Shown here: positions 16,510 through 24,920 of the stretch, piece by piece
How the letters are laid out: every line of letters starts with the position of its first letter
How positions within the stretch are numbered: position 1 is the first letter of the stretch
DNA from: an uncultured Bacteroidales bacterium
Lineage (GTDB): Bacteria; Bacteroidota; Bacteroidia; Bacteroidales; P3
Length of the DNA stretch: 44,336 bases
Assembly: GCA_905234695.1 (NCBI GenBank)
Contig: CAJOHZ010000012.1
Coordinates: forward strand, 1 to 44,336
Direction: 5' to 3'
The notes under the pieces: model-generated
What the model was told of the DNA's origin: nothing
Databases searched by the model: none
Seen by the model: the letters and a program-made list of their open reading frames with translations, nothing else
Made by a program: the position numbers and the translations under genes

Positions 16510-17763
16510 TCAAAGGTTTTTGGAGGTTACCTGCGACAGGATTTTCTCCGTCGCGCCCAGATTCTCTTCCATGTAGCGGTGACAAGCCTCCGCGGCTTTT
16601 CGGTAGGCGTCGGGGTCGGTCATCAACCGTTTCAGTTCACCCTCTTCCAGGTCACTCTCCCCGCGGATGCTCCAGCCACCGCCACGGGCAATGATGTCGC
16701 ACGCCTCTTGGAACTTATGGTAGTTGGGGCCGAACACCACGGGCTTGCCGAAGGTGACCGCCTCCAGAATGTTATGTATGCCGCGGCCAAAACCACCGCC
16801 GATATAGGCCACATCGCCATAGCGGTACAGCGCCGACAACATGCCGATATTGTCGATAATCAAAACCCGGGCGTTGCCGGACTCGCCGGTCAATTGGGAA
16901 TATCTCACACTGTCGGGGAACAGCCGTTCTATCTGACGCAAATGCTCCTCGCTGATGACGTGCGGGGCCAAAATGATGCGACCGGGGAACCAGTCGCCAT
17001 GAGCCTCGCGCACATGGGCCAGAATCTGCTCGTCCGGAGGCCAGGTGCTGCCACCCACAAGCACATGGCCGTCGTAGCCCGCCAGCCATGCCTCCACCGC
17101 CTCGTTGCGCTCGGCGGCTTCCACAATCTGGTGCACACGGTCGAAACGGGTGTCGCCCGCAATCGAGCAATGCCCGATGCCGTGGGTCTGCAGCAGTGTC
17201 AGCGAAGTCTCGTTCTGCACAAAGATATGCCTAAAGCACATCTTTAAGTGACGCAAGTACCACGTTCCATACCAGCGGAAAAAGTACTGGTTGGGGCGGT
17301 AGATGGCGGAGAACATATAGGTGGGAATATCGCGCAGGCGCAGCTGCTCCAGATAGTTGAACCAGTAGTCGTATTTGACGAAGAATGCCACCGTGGGACG
17401 CAGCAGGTTGACAAACCGCCGGGCGTTGGCCCGCGTGTCCATCGGCAGATAGCAGACGAAATCGGCTTCGGGGGTGTTCTTCCGCACCTCGTAGCCCGAG
17501 GGAGAGAAGAAGGTGACGCACACCTTGTAGTCGGGATGCTGCTGCCGGAAGGCATTCAGCACGGGACGTGCCTGCTCGTATTCGCCCAGCGACGAGGCAT
17601 GGAACCACACCGTGCGGTCCTGCCCTACCGGCGCCAACGCCAGCCGTCCGAAGGTATGCTTCCACCCTGCCACCATCAGCTTTGCCTTGGAATTGAACAG
17701 GGCGGCAATGCGGACGCCCAGCGCGTAGCAGTAGATGCCGAAAGTATAGATGAATCTCATCAT
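16510..17763 (-). CDS. waaA: 3-deoxy-D-manno-octulosonic-acid (Kdo) transferase
   Basis: Transfers Kdo from CMP-Kdo to lipid IVA at the inner membrane during LPS assembly. The 417-residue length is typical. Family segments are the N-terminal membrane helix, WFHASSLGEYEQARPVL, VKYDYWFNYL, GDTRFDRV and the late YIGGGFGRGIHNILEAVTFG with FGPNYHKFQEA, the CMP-Kdo site of GT30 enzymes. It follows an outer-membrane protein gene by 12 bases and precedes tamL by seven, giving an envelope-biogenesis operon. Confidence 0.95.
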   Translation of the reverse strand: MMRFIYTFGIYCYALGVRIAALFNSKAKLMVAGWKHTFGRLALAPVGQDRTVWFHASSLGEYEQARPVLNAFRQQHPDYKVCVTFFSPSGYEVRKNTPEADFVCYLPMDTRANARRFVNLLRPTVAFFVKYDYWFNYLEQLRLRDIPTYMFSAIYRPNQYFFRWYGTWYLRHLKMCFRHIFVQNETSLTLLQTHGIGHCSIAGDTRFDRVHQIVEAAERNEAVEAWLAGYDGHVLVGGSTWPPDEQILAHVREAHGDWFPGRIILAPHVISEEHLRQIERLFPDSVRYSQLTGESGNARVLIIDNIGMLSALYRYGDVAYIGGGFGRGIHNILEAVTFGKPVVFGPNYHKFQEACDIIARGGGWSIRGESDLEEGELKRLMTDPDAYRKAAEACHRYMEENLGATEKILSQVTSKNL

Positions 17764-17775
17764 GCGGAAGTAGGT

Positions 17776-18627
17776 TTAGTAGAAGTAGTAGTCGTGCGAT
17801 GTCTTGCCCTTCAAGGGGAACATCCAGCACAGTTTCAAACTGTATATCAAGTCGAAATAGCGGTTGTTGTCCTTGCCTTGCAGGCCCAGGTAATGGTCTA
17901 TCGTGTAGTCGCGTGTCGAACGGCTCCAGCACTGCGACACCTCAAAGGCAATATACAGATTCACCAGGTTGGCGTGGTTGCTCATAAACCAATACCCTAT
18001 GCCCTCGGTCAGCAGGAACCCCTTTCGCTGGTGGTCATACAGCAGGGCATAGTCGTCCTCCACCTGCGGCGCGTTGACATCGTTGACCATGAAGATGGTC
18101 TGCTGCAGCATATAGCCGGCACTGATACGGGCCAGAATGCCCGAATTGGGGTTCTTCTCGGGAGCCAGAGGGAATATCTTTCCAAAGCCACCCTGCACGC
18201 TGAATCCGCGGTTGTAGCAGGTCACGTTGGCATCGGTGCCGTTGGTGCCGATGATGATGCTGTCGCGCGAGAAGAGGTTGTCCATGCGCTCGATGCGGTG
18301 CTGCAGGTTGTCGCTGCCAAACCAGATGTCGCCCTCCAGCATCACCAGCCAGTTCGAGCGGTACTTGTAGGTGGCGTCCAGACCGAAGCCCAGATAGGGG
18401 GGCTTGTACAGGCTGGCCATGGTGGCGTCGCGATTGGTGCCGCCGCCGGCCAGCGTCACCTGCGAAAGCCGTGCCGATGGCACCAGCGGTCCCACATTGA
18501 AGCCGATGATATGGCACTGCAAGGTGTCCAAACCCAGGTCCAGCTGGGCCTGTGCAGGGCCGTTGAGCATCCCCAGCGCCCCCGCCAAACACAGCACACG
18601 AAATATTTTTCCCCTGATATTCATCAA
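17776..18627 (-). CDS. Probable outer-membrane beta-barrel protein, function unknown
   Basis: A 283-residue exported protein with signal peptide MMNIRGKIFRVLCLAGALGM, cleaved near AQA. The mature part alternates Gly/aromatic strands (YLGFGLDATYKYRSNWLVML, GFSVQGGFGKIF, YSLKLCWMF) and ends in Tyr-Tyr-Phe-Tyr, consistent with an outer-membrane barrel C-terminus. Proteins of this type are often found beside waaA and other envelope genes in Bacteroidales. The first of two adjacent Met codons is listed as the start; the second is equally possible. It is the first gene of the operon driven from 18683-18690. Confidence 0.72.
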   Translation of the reverse strand: MMNIRGKIFRVLCLAGALGMLNGPAQAQLDLGLDTLQCHIIGFNVGPLVPSARLSQVTLAGGGTNRDATMASLYKPPYLGFGLDATYKYRSNWLVMLEGDIWFGSDNLQHRIERMDNLFSRDSIIIGTNGTDANVTCYNRGFSVQGGFGKIFPLAPEKNPNSGILARISAGYMLQQTIFMVNDVNAPQVEDDYALLYDHQRKGFLLTEGIGYWFMSNHANLVNLYIAFEVSQCWSRSTRDYTIDHYLGLQGKDNNRYFDLIYSLKLCWMFPLKGKTSHDYYFY

Positions 18628-18643
18628 TATGATATTAATTTTG

Positions 18644-18651
18644 TAACTTTG
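18644..18651 (+). promoter_or_regulatory. Candidate -7 element for proS
   Basis: TAACTTTG on the plus strand fits TAnnTTTG, 93 bases before the proS ATG. The spacer also holds the divergent minus-strand promoter at 18683-18690. Confidence 0.45.
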
Positions 18652-18682
18652 CAGCCGTCAAAAGCGCAGCCGAAAAGTGCTG

Positions 18683-18690
18683 CAAAGATA
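18683..18690 (-). promoter_or_regulatory. -7 element of the OM protein/waaA/tamL operon
   Basis: TATCTTTG on the minus strand, with a TTG triplet 17 bases further upstream (18708-18710). It lies 56 bases before the first gene of the envelope operon. Confidence 0.55.
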
Positions 18691-18743
18691 CGCAAATTAT
18701 TTGATAACAAGAAAAAAATAAGCATAAAAAAAGTATACGCATT

Positions 18744-20216
18744 ATGGCAAAAGATTTTGTAAAGCGCTCCGAAAACTACTCCGAATGGTACAACGAGCTG
18801 GTCGTCCGCGCCGACCTGGCCGAAAATTCCGCCGTCCGCGGCTGCATGGTCATCAAGCCCTACGGCTATGCCATCTGGGAGAAAATGCAGCGCGCCCTCG
18901 ATGATATGTTCAAGGCCACCGGCCACCAGAACGCCTATTTCCCCCTCTTCATCCCCAAGTCGTTCCTCAGCCGTGAGGCCGAGCATGTGGAGGGCTTCGC
19001 CAAAGAGTGTGCCGTGGTCACCCACCACCGCCTCATGAACGCCCCCGACGGCAGCGGCGTCGTGGTCGACCCCAACGCCCGCCTGGAAGAAGAGCTCATC
19101 GTCCGCCCCACCTCCGAGACCATCATCTGGAGCACCTATAAGAACTGGATCAAGTCGTACCGCGACCTGCCCATCCTCTGCAACCAGTGGGCCAATGTGG
19201 TGCGCTGGGAGATGCGCACCCGCATGTTCCTCCGCACCGCCGAGTTCCTGTGGCAGGAGGGCCACACCGCCCACGCCACCCGCGAGGAGGCTGAAACCGA
19301 GGCCCGCCGGATGCTCGACGTCTATGCCGACTTCGCCGAGAACTGGATGGCCGTCCCCGTCATCCGTGGCGTAAAATCTCCCAACGAGCGCTTTGCCGGT
19401 GCCCTCGACACCTACTGCATCGAAGCCATGATGCAGGACGGCAAGGCCCTGCAGGCCGGCACCTCCCACTTCCTCGGCCAGAATTTCGCCAAGGCCTTCG
19501 AGGTGCAGTTCCTCAACAAGGCCAACCAGTTGGAATATGTCTGGGCCACTTCGTGGGGAGTCTCCACCCGTCTCATGGGTGCCCTCATCATGACCCACTC
19601 CGACGACAACGGCCTCGTGTTGCCGCCCAAGCTCGCCCCCATCCAGGTGGCCATCGTGCCCATCTGCAAGAACGACGAGCAGATGGCCGAACTCGACGCC
19701 CATATCGCCCCCCTCACCGAAAGTCTCAAGGCCAAAGGGCTCACCGTCAAGTACGACAACCGCACCGAGTACAAGCCCGGCTGGAAATTTAACGAATACG
19801 AATTCAAGGGTGTCCCCGTGCGCCTCGCCATCGGCCCCCGCGACCTGGAGAACGGCACCTGCGAGGTATGCCGCCGCGACACACTGGAGAAAATCACCAT
19901 GCCCCTCGACGGCATTGCCGACCACGTGCTTCAACTGATGGACGAGATTCAGCACAGCCTGCTGCAGCGAGCCAAGGACTTCCGCGCCGCCAACACCCGT
20001 CCCGTCGACACCTGGGAGCAGTTCCAGACCGAAATCGAGAAGGGCGGATTCCTCCTCTGCCACTGGGATGGCACCACCGAGACCGAAGAGAAAATCAAGG
20101 AACTCACCAAGGCCACCATCCGCTGCATCCCCTATGATGCACCCGCCGAAGAGGGTAAATGCGTCTTTAGCGGCAAGCCCAGCCACCGCCGAGTCATCTT
20201 CGCCCGCGCCTACTAA
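18744..20216 (+). CDS. proS: Prolyl-tRNA synthetase, archaeal/eukaryotic type (ProS type 3)
   Basis: Charges tRNA-Pro. The 490-residue length and the segments [47 protein letters not shown] (quoted in part) and [14 protein letters not shown] identify a class II synthetase of the archaeal-like type. It lacks the roughly 180-residue INS editing insert of the usual bacterial ProS. The C-terminal extension has [11 protein letters not shown] and ends in Tyr, as in that type, where the terminal region folds back near the active site. Bacteroidetes generally carry this form. It is a single-gene unit with terminator. Confidence 0.95.
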   Translation: MAKDFVKRSENYSEWYNELVVRADLAENSAVRGCMVIKPYGYAIWEKMQRALDDMFKATGHQNAYFPLFIPKSFLSREAEHVEGFAKECAVVTHHRLMNAPDGSGVVVDPNARLEEELIVRPTSETIIWSTYKNWIKSYRDLPILCNQWANVVRWEMRTRMFLRTAEFLWQEGHTAHATREEAETEARRMLDVYADFAENWMAVPVIRGVKSPNERFAGALDTYCIEAMMQDGKALQAGTSHFLGQNFAKAFEVQFLNKANQLEYVWATSWGVSTRLMGALIMTHSDDNGLVLPPKLAPIQVAIVPICKNDEQMAELDAHIAPLTESLKAKGLTVKYDNRTEYKPGWKFNEYEFKGVPVRLAIGPRDLENGTCEVCRRDTLEKITMPLDGIADHVLQLMDEIQHSLLQRAKDFRAANTRPVDTWEQFQTEIEKGGFLLCHWDGTTETEEKIKELTKATIRCIPYDAPAEEGKCVFSGKPSHRRVIFARAY

Positions 20217-20234
20217 AGGCAGGGCATCCACACC

Positions 20235-20280
20235 AAAAGGAACACCGGGGCTCTCCCAGAGTAGCCTCGGTGTTCCTTTT
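20235..20280 (+). terminator. Intrinsic terminator of proS
   Basis: A perfect 13-base stem (AAAAGGAACACCG at 20235-20247 with its complement at 20268-20280) and an inner CTCT/AGAG pairing end in TTCCTTTTATGG. It lies 19 bases after the proS stop codon. Its right arm is also the start of the 11-bp repeat region, so terminator and repeat share sequence. Confidence 0.8.
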
Positions 20281-20302
20281 ATGGTCCTTCGGTAATCTCT
20301 TT

Positions 20303-20541
20303 ACCCTTATCTTACACATATCCAACACTTCTCCCACTGTTCTCCCCTTTATACGTTGGAGAACTGTTGGAGAACTGTAGGAGAACTGTTGGAGAACAAC
20401 CGAAGGAACACCGAAGGAACACCGAAGGAACACCGAAGGAACACCGAAAGATCACCGAAGGATCACTGAGAGATCACCGAGAGATCACCGAGAGAACATC
20501 AGCGTCACAAAAGGGTCTCAGAAGGGTCTCAGAAGGACCTT
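20303..20541. repeat. 11-bp-period degenerate repeat, copy B
   Basis: About 21 successive 11-base units in one phase. From 20355 they read GTTGGAGAACT (twice), GTAGGAGAACT, GTTGGAGAACA, then ACCGAAGGAAC four times exactly (20399-20442), ACCGAAAGATC, ACCGAAGGATC, ACTGAGAGATC, ACCGAGAGATC, ACCGAGAGAAC, and end with AAAAGGGTCTC, AGAAGGGTCTC, AGAAGGACCTT. Unit identity shifts in blocks while the period is kept. The 480-bp gap between proS and the 5'-nucleotidase gene otherwise contains only the proS terminator and about 155 bases of unremarkable AT-rich sequence. Confidence 0.85.
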
Positions 20542-20696
20542 TATGGGGCCACCCAAAAAGGCAGCCAGACGGAAAATTCAATCTTAACCTTAACTTTAAG
20601 ACAAACTTGCCTACGCCTTGGTTTTCAGTTTAGATTTGTAGTTTCATTTTTCAGTGATTCCGCACTCATCACTCGGCCAAAGGCCACGTCAAGATA

Positions 20697-22301
20697 TCAA
20701 TAGCGGATACGGGAGGTCTGCGAGCCGTAGAGTTTGGCAGTGACACGGCCGCGGAGATTTTCTTGCAGGTAACGCTCCACGACATCGGCCTCGGTGGCTC
20801 CTTCGGGCAGACCCTTGGGATTGGCCATCAAGCGGGAACCCGGGAACACCACGGCGTCGCCGCCGCGGGTGAGGACATACTCGGAGCCCGCCACGGTGTA
20901 GGTCGCCTTGGGGTTGAGCGGCACCCAGCGGCCTTCTTGAAGGATTTTGACATCCTTGACCCTGCGAGGGCCTTTGATACGAACGAAGGTGCCCCGGCTG
21001 TCGAGTTCCACCCCACTCACAACGGTGGTGTCAATCCGAAGCCGGAGACCGCTCAGCTGGGGGAATCCCCCGTTGGGCACAGGACACTGGCGCACGGCAA
21101 TCTCCAGCGCGTCGAGGAGAGCCTGCCCCGTGACGCGTACACGGCAAATCCTGTTGGAATACGGCATAGCGGCCAGCAACATGTTGTGCGACACCTCGCC
21201 GGCGGCGATATTCTCGCGCAGTCCGCCGCCGTTCATCCACCCCACATCGGCACGCAGCACCGTGCGGAAGGCATCGGCCACAAGATTGCCGAGATTGACC
21301 TCCTGCATACGGCTCACACGGAACTCTTTCGCATCGATGGCGACAAGGTCCACCTCACTCTCCGCCACTACCCTCTGGCCATCCGCCTGATATTCGGCAC
21401 TGATGAGGTCAAGTTCAGAGGCCATGGCGGTATCGGTGCAGCCAATACTTTGCAGGATGTCCACATCCATCAGGCGGCATTGCATGGGGCTGCCGTCGGC
21501 CGGAATGACCAGCATGCCTATCTTCAAAAACTTCGAACCCGTGGAGGCCAACAGAACCTCACCCGAAAGTTTGTCTTTCATCATCTGACCGGGGATGACA
21601 TGATGGTCATGGCCGTCGAGCACCACGTCGACTCCCGAGAGTTGCGACACCAGCCACGTGGAGTTCTGCCGCTCCTCTCGGTCGCCCAAATGGGAGAGCA
21701 ACACCACATAGTGGGCGCCCGACGCAAGGGCGGCATCGACCCACCGCTGCACCTGCGCGACCAACGTCTCGGACGAGAAGGTGTAGACCCAGCGGCCGGT
21801 GCTGTCCTGAAAATAGGAGGGCGAGGAACCTGTGAGGGTGGACGGGGTGGTGACCCCTACGAAAGCAATCCGCACATCGCCATACTGCCGCACGACAAAG
21901 GGATGCACGGGCAGGGTTCCGGTACGCATGTCGACGAAGTTGCAGCTGAGCATCGGCGCATAGAGGAGGCTGTCGAGATGGAGCATGTGCGCCACTCCCA
22001 TGTCGAACTCGTGGTTTCCCAGACAGGCGGCGTCATAGCCCACGGCATTCATCATCCGCACCACGGCGTCGCCATGCGACAGTGTGCCAATCAAACCGCC
22101 GGAGGAGAAATCGCCCGCCGATACCACGGCTACATGGCAGCCCTCGCGCTCCATACTGTCGCGCAGGCCCGCCAAGACAGGGTATCCATCCACCGCGCAG
22201 TGGACGTCGTTGTCGAACAGAATCACCACATCGCCCGCCTTCTGTGCCTGGGCGACGAGGAACATCGAAACAAAGAAAAGGGAGGCAAGGAGTCTCTTCA
22301 T
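20697..22301 (-). CDS. Secreted bifunctional 5'-nucleotidase/metallophosphatase
   Basis: A UshA-like periplasmic enzyme removing phosphate from nucleotides. The 534-residue protein has signal peptide MKRLLASLFFVSMFLVAQA. The two-metal metallophosphatase domain (about 25-300) shows DNDVHC, SAGDFSSGG, CLGNHEFDMG, LLSHLGD and DGHDHH. The C-terminal 5'-nucleotidase domain (about 330-520) shows NGGGLRENIAAGEV and the substrate-stacking region. It is located between the proS repeat region and the phosphofructokinase gene, with no promoter recognised upstream. Confidence 0.92.
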   Translation of the reverse strand: MKRLLASLFFVSMFLVAQAQKAGDVVILFDNDVHCAVDGYPVLAGLRDSMEREGCHVAVVSAGDFSSGGLIGTLSHGDAVVRMMNAVGYDAACLGNHEFDMGVAHMLHLDSLLYAPMLSCNFVDMRTGTLPVHPFVVRQYGDVRIAFVGVTTPSTLTGSSPSYFQDSTGRWVYTFSSETLVAQVQRWVDAALASGAHYVVLLSHLGDREERQNSTWLVSQLSGVDVVLDGHDHHVIPGQMMKDKLSGEVLLASTGSKFLKIGMLVIPADGSPMQCRLMDVDILQSIGCTDTAMASELDLISAEYQADGQRVVAESEVDLVAIDAKEFRVSRMQEVNLGNLVADAFRTVLRADVGWMNGGGLRENIAAGEVSHNMLLAAMPYSNRICRVRVTGQALLDALEIAVRQCPVPNGGFPQLSGLRLRIDTTVVSGVELDSRGTFVRIKGPRRVKDVKILQEGRWVPLNPKATYTVAGSEYVLTRGGDAVVFPGSRLMANPKGLPEGATEADVVERYLQENLRGRVTAKLYGSQTSRIRY

Positions 22302-22315
22302 CGGTCGGTTTTGTG

Positions 22316-22349
22316 AAAAAAGCAGGCGGCGCGAAAAGGCGCCGCCTGC
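22316..22349 (-). terminator. Intrinsic terminator of the phosphofructokinase gene
   Basis: An 11-base perfect GC-rich stem (GCAGGCGGCGC, 22322-22332, and complement 22339-22349) with a six-base loop is followed on the minus strand by six T's. It separates this gene from the 5'-nucleotidase gene, whose promoter must therefore lie in the short remaining spacer or be read-through. Confidence 0.9.
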
Positions 22350-22355
22350 GGTGAA

Positions 22356-23588
22356 TTAATTCCAGTTAAGGATACGTTTGAAATCGTAGTCCTCGGGGTT
22401 GGCGAGGTACTTGCGGGCCGCCTCGTAGTCGGCCGGCGTGATATAGTCCATGATGTCGTTGATGTACGACTGGACCTTGTTGGTGTTGACGTTGACCAGA
22501 CGCGGAGGAATCTTACCCGTGGCGGGATCCTGAAGGTCTTTCAGGTAGAGAGGCGTGACGTTGCCCTGGTGGTCGCTGTAGACCATGCAGCCGGTGCAAC
22601 CCTGCTTGTAGAGGGTGTGGACACCCATGCCCATCAGCGAGCAATAGGTGAGGTCGAAAGCAATCGGGGTATGGCAGCGGATTTCATAGCCCACCTCGAC
22701 GGGACGGCTCTTGACGCCCAGTTTCAGCTCTTTCACCTTACGCTCCAACAAGTCGTTGAAAATATGCGCTTTGGAAACCTTGCCCAACTCGGGATGACCA
22801 TGTTCGTCGTAGCTGAAGTGGATGCCCGATTTCTTGATTTCCTCGTCGCTGAGGCTGTGGAAGACACCTTCGGAAATCATGGCGGCGCCGTAGTTGATAC
22901 CCATCAGCTTGCGCTTGACGATGCAGGAGATGACGAGGTTGACAATCTTGTCGACGGTAATCTCCGTTTTGTTGAAGAACTCGGGGATGACCACCATCGG
23001 GTAATGGCACGCGCCGGCGATGCCGAGGGCCAGATGGCCGGCCGAACGACCCATGGCGGAGACCACAAACCAGTTCTCGGAGGTGCGGGCATCCTCCATC
23101 ACGGCAGTGCAGATGACCGTACCCTGTGCCTTGGCGCTGTTGTAGCCGAAAGTGGGCGAGCTGTTGGGCAGCGGAAGGTCGTTGTCGATGGTCTTGGGCA
23201 CATGGATATTGGCGATGGGATAGTGCTTCGACTCAAGGAACTTGGCGATGCGGTTGGCCGTGGAGGCAGTGTCGTCGCCACCCACAGTGACAAGCAGTTT
23301 AACATCGTTATCCTTGAAGAAAGCCAGATTGAAATGCTTCTCAAAATCCTCGTCGGTGGGTTTGAAACGGCTCATCTTAAGGATGCTGCCACCCTTGTTG
23401 AAGATCTCGTCGGCCGTCAGGAAATCCAGGTCCTGCATACGGGGGTTTTCGGTAAAAAGGGCGCTGTAGCCCCCATGAAGTCCGATGACGCGGAAGCCGT
23501 CGCGCAAAAAGGTCTTGGCCACCGAGGCCACCACTGTGTTCATTCCGGGCGCGGGACCGCCGCCAGTAAGGATTGCTATACTTTTCAT
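22356..23588 (-). CDS. pfp: Phosphofructokinase, probably diphosphate-dependent
   Basis: Phosphorylates fructose 6-phosphate in glycolysis. The 410-residue protein has the N-terminal GGGPAPGMNTVV nucleotide/PPi loop, GGDDT at 103-107, PKTIDND at 131-137 and MGRSAGH near 179-185. In this family Asp in the GGDD position (Gly in ATP enzymes, GGDG) and Lys in PKTIDND (Gly in PGTIDND) mark PPi-dependent enzymes; both are present here. The reaction would be reversible and save ATP, as known in Bacteroides. It has its own promoter and a strong terminator. Confidence 0.9.
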   Translation of the reverse strand: MKSIAILTGGGPAPGMNTVVASVAKTFLRDGFRVIGLHGGYSALFTENPRMQDLDFLTADEIFNKGGSILKMSRFKPTDEDFEKHFNLAFFKDNDVKLLVTVGGDDTASTANRIAKFLESKHYPIANIHVPKTIDNDLPLPNSSPTFGYNSAKAQGTVICTAVMEDARTSENWFVVSAMGRSAGHLALGIAGACHYPMVVIPEFFNKTEITVDKIVNLVISCIVKRKLMGINYGAAMISEGVFHSLSDEEIKKSGIHFSYDEHGHPELGKVSKAHIFNDLLERKVKELKLGVKSRPVEVGYEIRCHTPIAFDLTYCSLMGMGVHTLYKQGCTGCMVYSDHQGNVTPLYLKDLQDPATGKIPPRLVNVNTNKVQSYINDIMDYITPADYEAARKYLANPEDYDFKRILNWN

Positions 23589-23628
23589 GGTGTCTGAATT
23601 TGAGGTTCGTATTTGTTGAAATAATTTG

Positions 23629-23636
23629 CAAAGGTA
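23629..23636 (-). promoter_or_regulatory. -7 element of the phosphofructokinase promoter
   Basis: TACCTTTG on the minus strand, 40 bases before the ATG. It is back to back with the rdgB promoter (23666-23696), so one 113-bp spacer serves both genes. Confidence 0.55.
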
Positions 23637-23665
23637 CTACTTTTTTCTCAAAGAGAGAAAAATAT

Positions 23666-23696
23666 TTTGTTATTTCGGCGATTTTGCGTACCTTTG
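23666..23696 (+). promoter_or_regulatory. Full Bacteroidetes-type promoter of rdgB
   Basis: TTTG (23666-23669), then exactly 19 bases, then TACCTTTG (23689-23696). This fits the TTTG-N19-TAnnTTTG consensus. The rdgB ATG begins only five bases after the -7 box, so the transcript would have essentially no leader. Confidence 0.75.
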
Positions 23697-23701
23697 CAGA
23701 T

Positions 23702-24286
23702 ATGAAGAATCTCGTTTTTGCCACCAACAACAAACACAAACTGCATGAAGTCAGAGAGCTGCTTGACGGTGTCGTGGAGGTGAGAAGTCTGGAGGAAATG
23801 AATCTTTCGGGCGAGATACCCGAAACCGCCGACACCCTGCAGGGCAACGCGCTGCAGAAAGCCCTGTGGGTGTGGGAAAGGACCCACACCGACTGCTTTG
23901 CCGACGACACTGGACTGGAAGTGGCCGCCCTCGGCGGCGCCCCCGGGGTGTACAGCGCCCGCTACGCCGGCGAGCACTGCTCGTTCGACGACAATATCAA
24001 CAAATTGCTAGCTGCCCTCGACGGCAACGACAACCGCAAAGCCTGCTTCCGCACGGTGATATGCCTCGTGGAGCAGGGCGTGCCACGCTATTTCGAGGGG
24101 CGTGTCGACGGCATGATTCTCACCGAACGCCACGGCGCCGAGGGGTTCGGCTACGACCCCGTGTTTATGCCCGACCGCTTTGCCGTCAGCTTCGCCGAGA
24201 TGCCGCTGGAGGTCAAGAACCGCATCAGCCACCGCGGACAAGCCGTCCGCGCCTTGGCAGAATACCTGAAAACCATCCGTCCCTGA
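23702..24286 (+). CDS. rdgB: Inosine/xanthosine triphosphate pyrophosphatase (RdgB/HAM1)
   Basis: Hydrolyses dITP, ITP and XTP to monophosphates and keeps deaminated purines out of DNA. The 194-residue protein starts MKNLVFATNNKHKLHEVREL and has the signature FADDTGLEVAALGGAPGV followed by SARYAGEH, the late FGYDPVF and the terminal SHRGQAVRAL. The open frame extends 43 codons upstream through the promoter; the ATG at 23702 gives the conserved family start. It heads a plus-strand operon with a bifunctional nuclease, punA and a HAD phosphatase, all fitting nucleotide housekeeping. Confidence 0.95.
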   Translation: MKNLVFATNNKHKLHEVRELLDGVVEVRSLEEMNLSGEIPETADTLQGNALQKALWVWERTHTDCFADDTGLEVAALGGAPGVYSARYAGEHCSFDDNINKLLAALDGNDNRKACFRTVICLVEQGVPRYFEGRVDGMILTERHGAEGFGYDPVFMPDRFAVSFAEMPLEVKNRISHRGQAVRALAEYLKTIRP

Positions 24287-24319
24287 CGCCACACCGATAA
24301 CCCCCATTCAGCACACCCG

Positions 24320-24895
24320 ATGGAATATATAGAGGTATACCCCCTGCAAATCACCCAGACCATGTCGGAGAGCAACTCGTACATCATGTTGCTCGACGCC
24401 CCTTCGCGCAACAGCCAGGTGCCGGTCCTAATCGGCGAGGCCGAAGCCCAGGCCGTCATCATGGCCGTCGAGCAGCGGAAAGCCCGCCGCCCGCTGACGC
24501 ACAACCTGATGAACAATATCATGGAAGAATTCATGCTCACGCTGCAGCAGGTCACCATCGACCGCTTCGAGGAGGGCATCTTCTACTCCACCCTCTATAT
24601 CAGCGACGGCTTCTCGGAGAAGCGTATCGACAGCCGCACCAGCGACGCCATTGTGCTGGCCGTGATGCAGCAGGCCCCCGTGCGCATTGCCTCCACAGTG
24701 CTGGAAGAGACCTGCATGGAGCCCGGCGCCCTCATCGACAACCTCCCCGCCTCCAAACGCGACCACACCCTCTCCTCCCCCACCATCGAAGAGCTGGAGG
24801 AGATGCTGCGCGACTGCGAGGAACGCGAAGACTACGAACAGGCCCAGCAGATTCTCGACCGCATTGAGAAAATGAAGAAAAACCACCTCCAATAA
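24320..24895 (+). CDS. Bifunctional nuclease family protein (DUF151) with C-terminal UVR motif
   Basis: A 191-residue protein. Residues 1-130 match the bifunctional nuclease (BFN, DUF151) domain, with VLIGEAEAQAVIMAVE, RPLTHNLMNNIMEEF and SRTSDAIVLAVM. Residues about 152-188 (TIEELEEMLRDCEEREDYEQ) form a UvrB/UvrC-type UVR helical hairpin. BFN-UVR fusions are usual in Bacteroidetes. BFN proteins have reported DNase/RNase activity in plants; the bacterial role is poorly known. It lies 33 bases after rdgB in the same operon. Confidence 0.88.
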   Translation: MEYIEVYPLQITQTMSESNSYIMLLDAPSRNSQVPVLIGEAEAQAVIMAVEQRKARRPLTHNLMNNIMEEFMLTLQQVTIDRFEEGIFYSTLYISDGFSEKRIDSRTSDAIVLAVMQQAPVRIASTVLEETCMEPGALIDNLPASKRDHTLSSPTIEELEEMLRDCEEREDYEQAQQILDRIEKMKKNHLQ

Positions 24896-24920
24896 CCTTT
24901 AACCCCTAACCTACCGTCCC

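Noticed and set aside
20355..20541. CRISPR array
   Set aside because: Units are only 11 bases with no spacers, drift in sequence, and have no cas genes nearby.
23573..23701. N-terminal extension of rdgB
   Set aside because: The stretch contains the promoter and lies before the conserved family start MKNLVFATNN.
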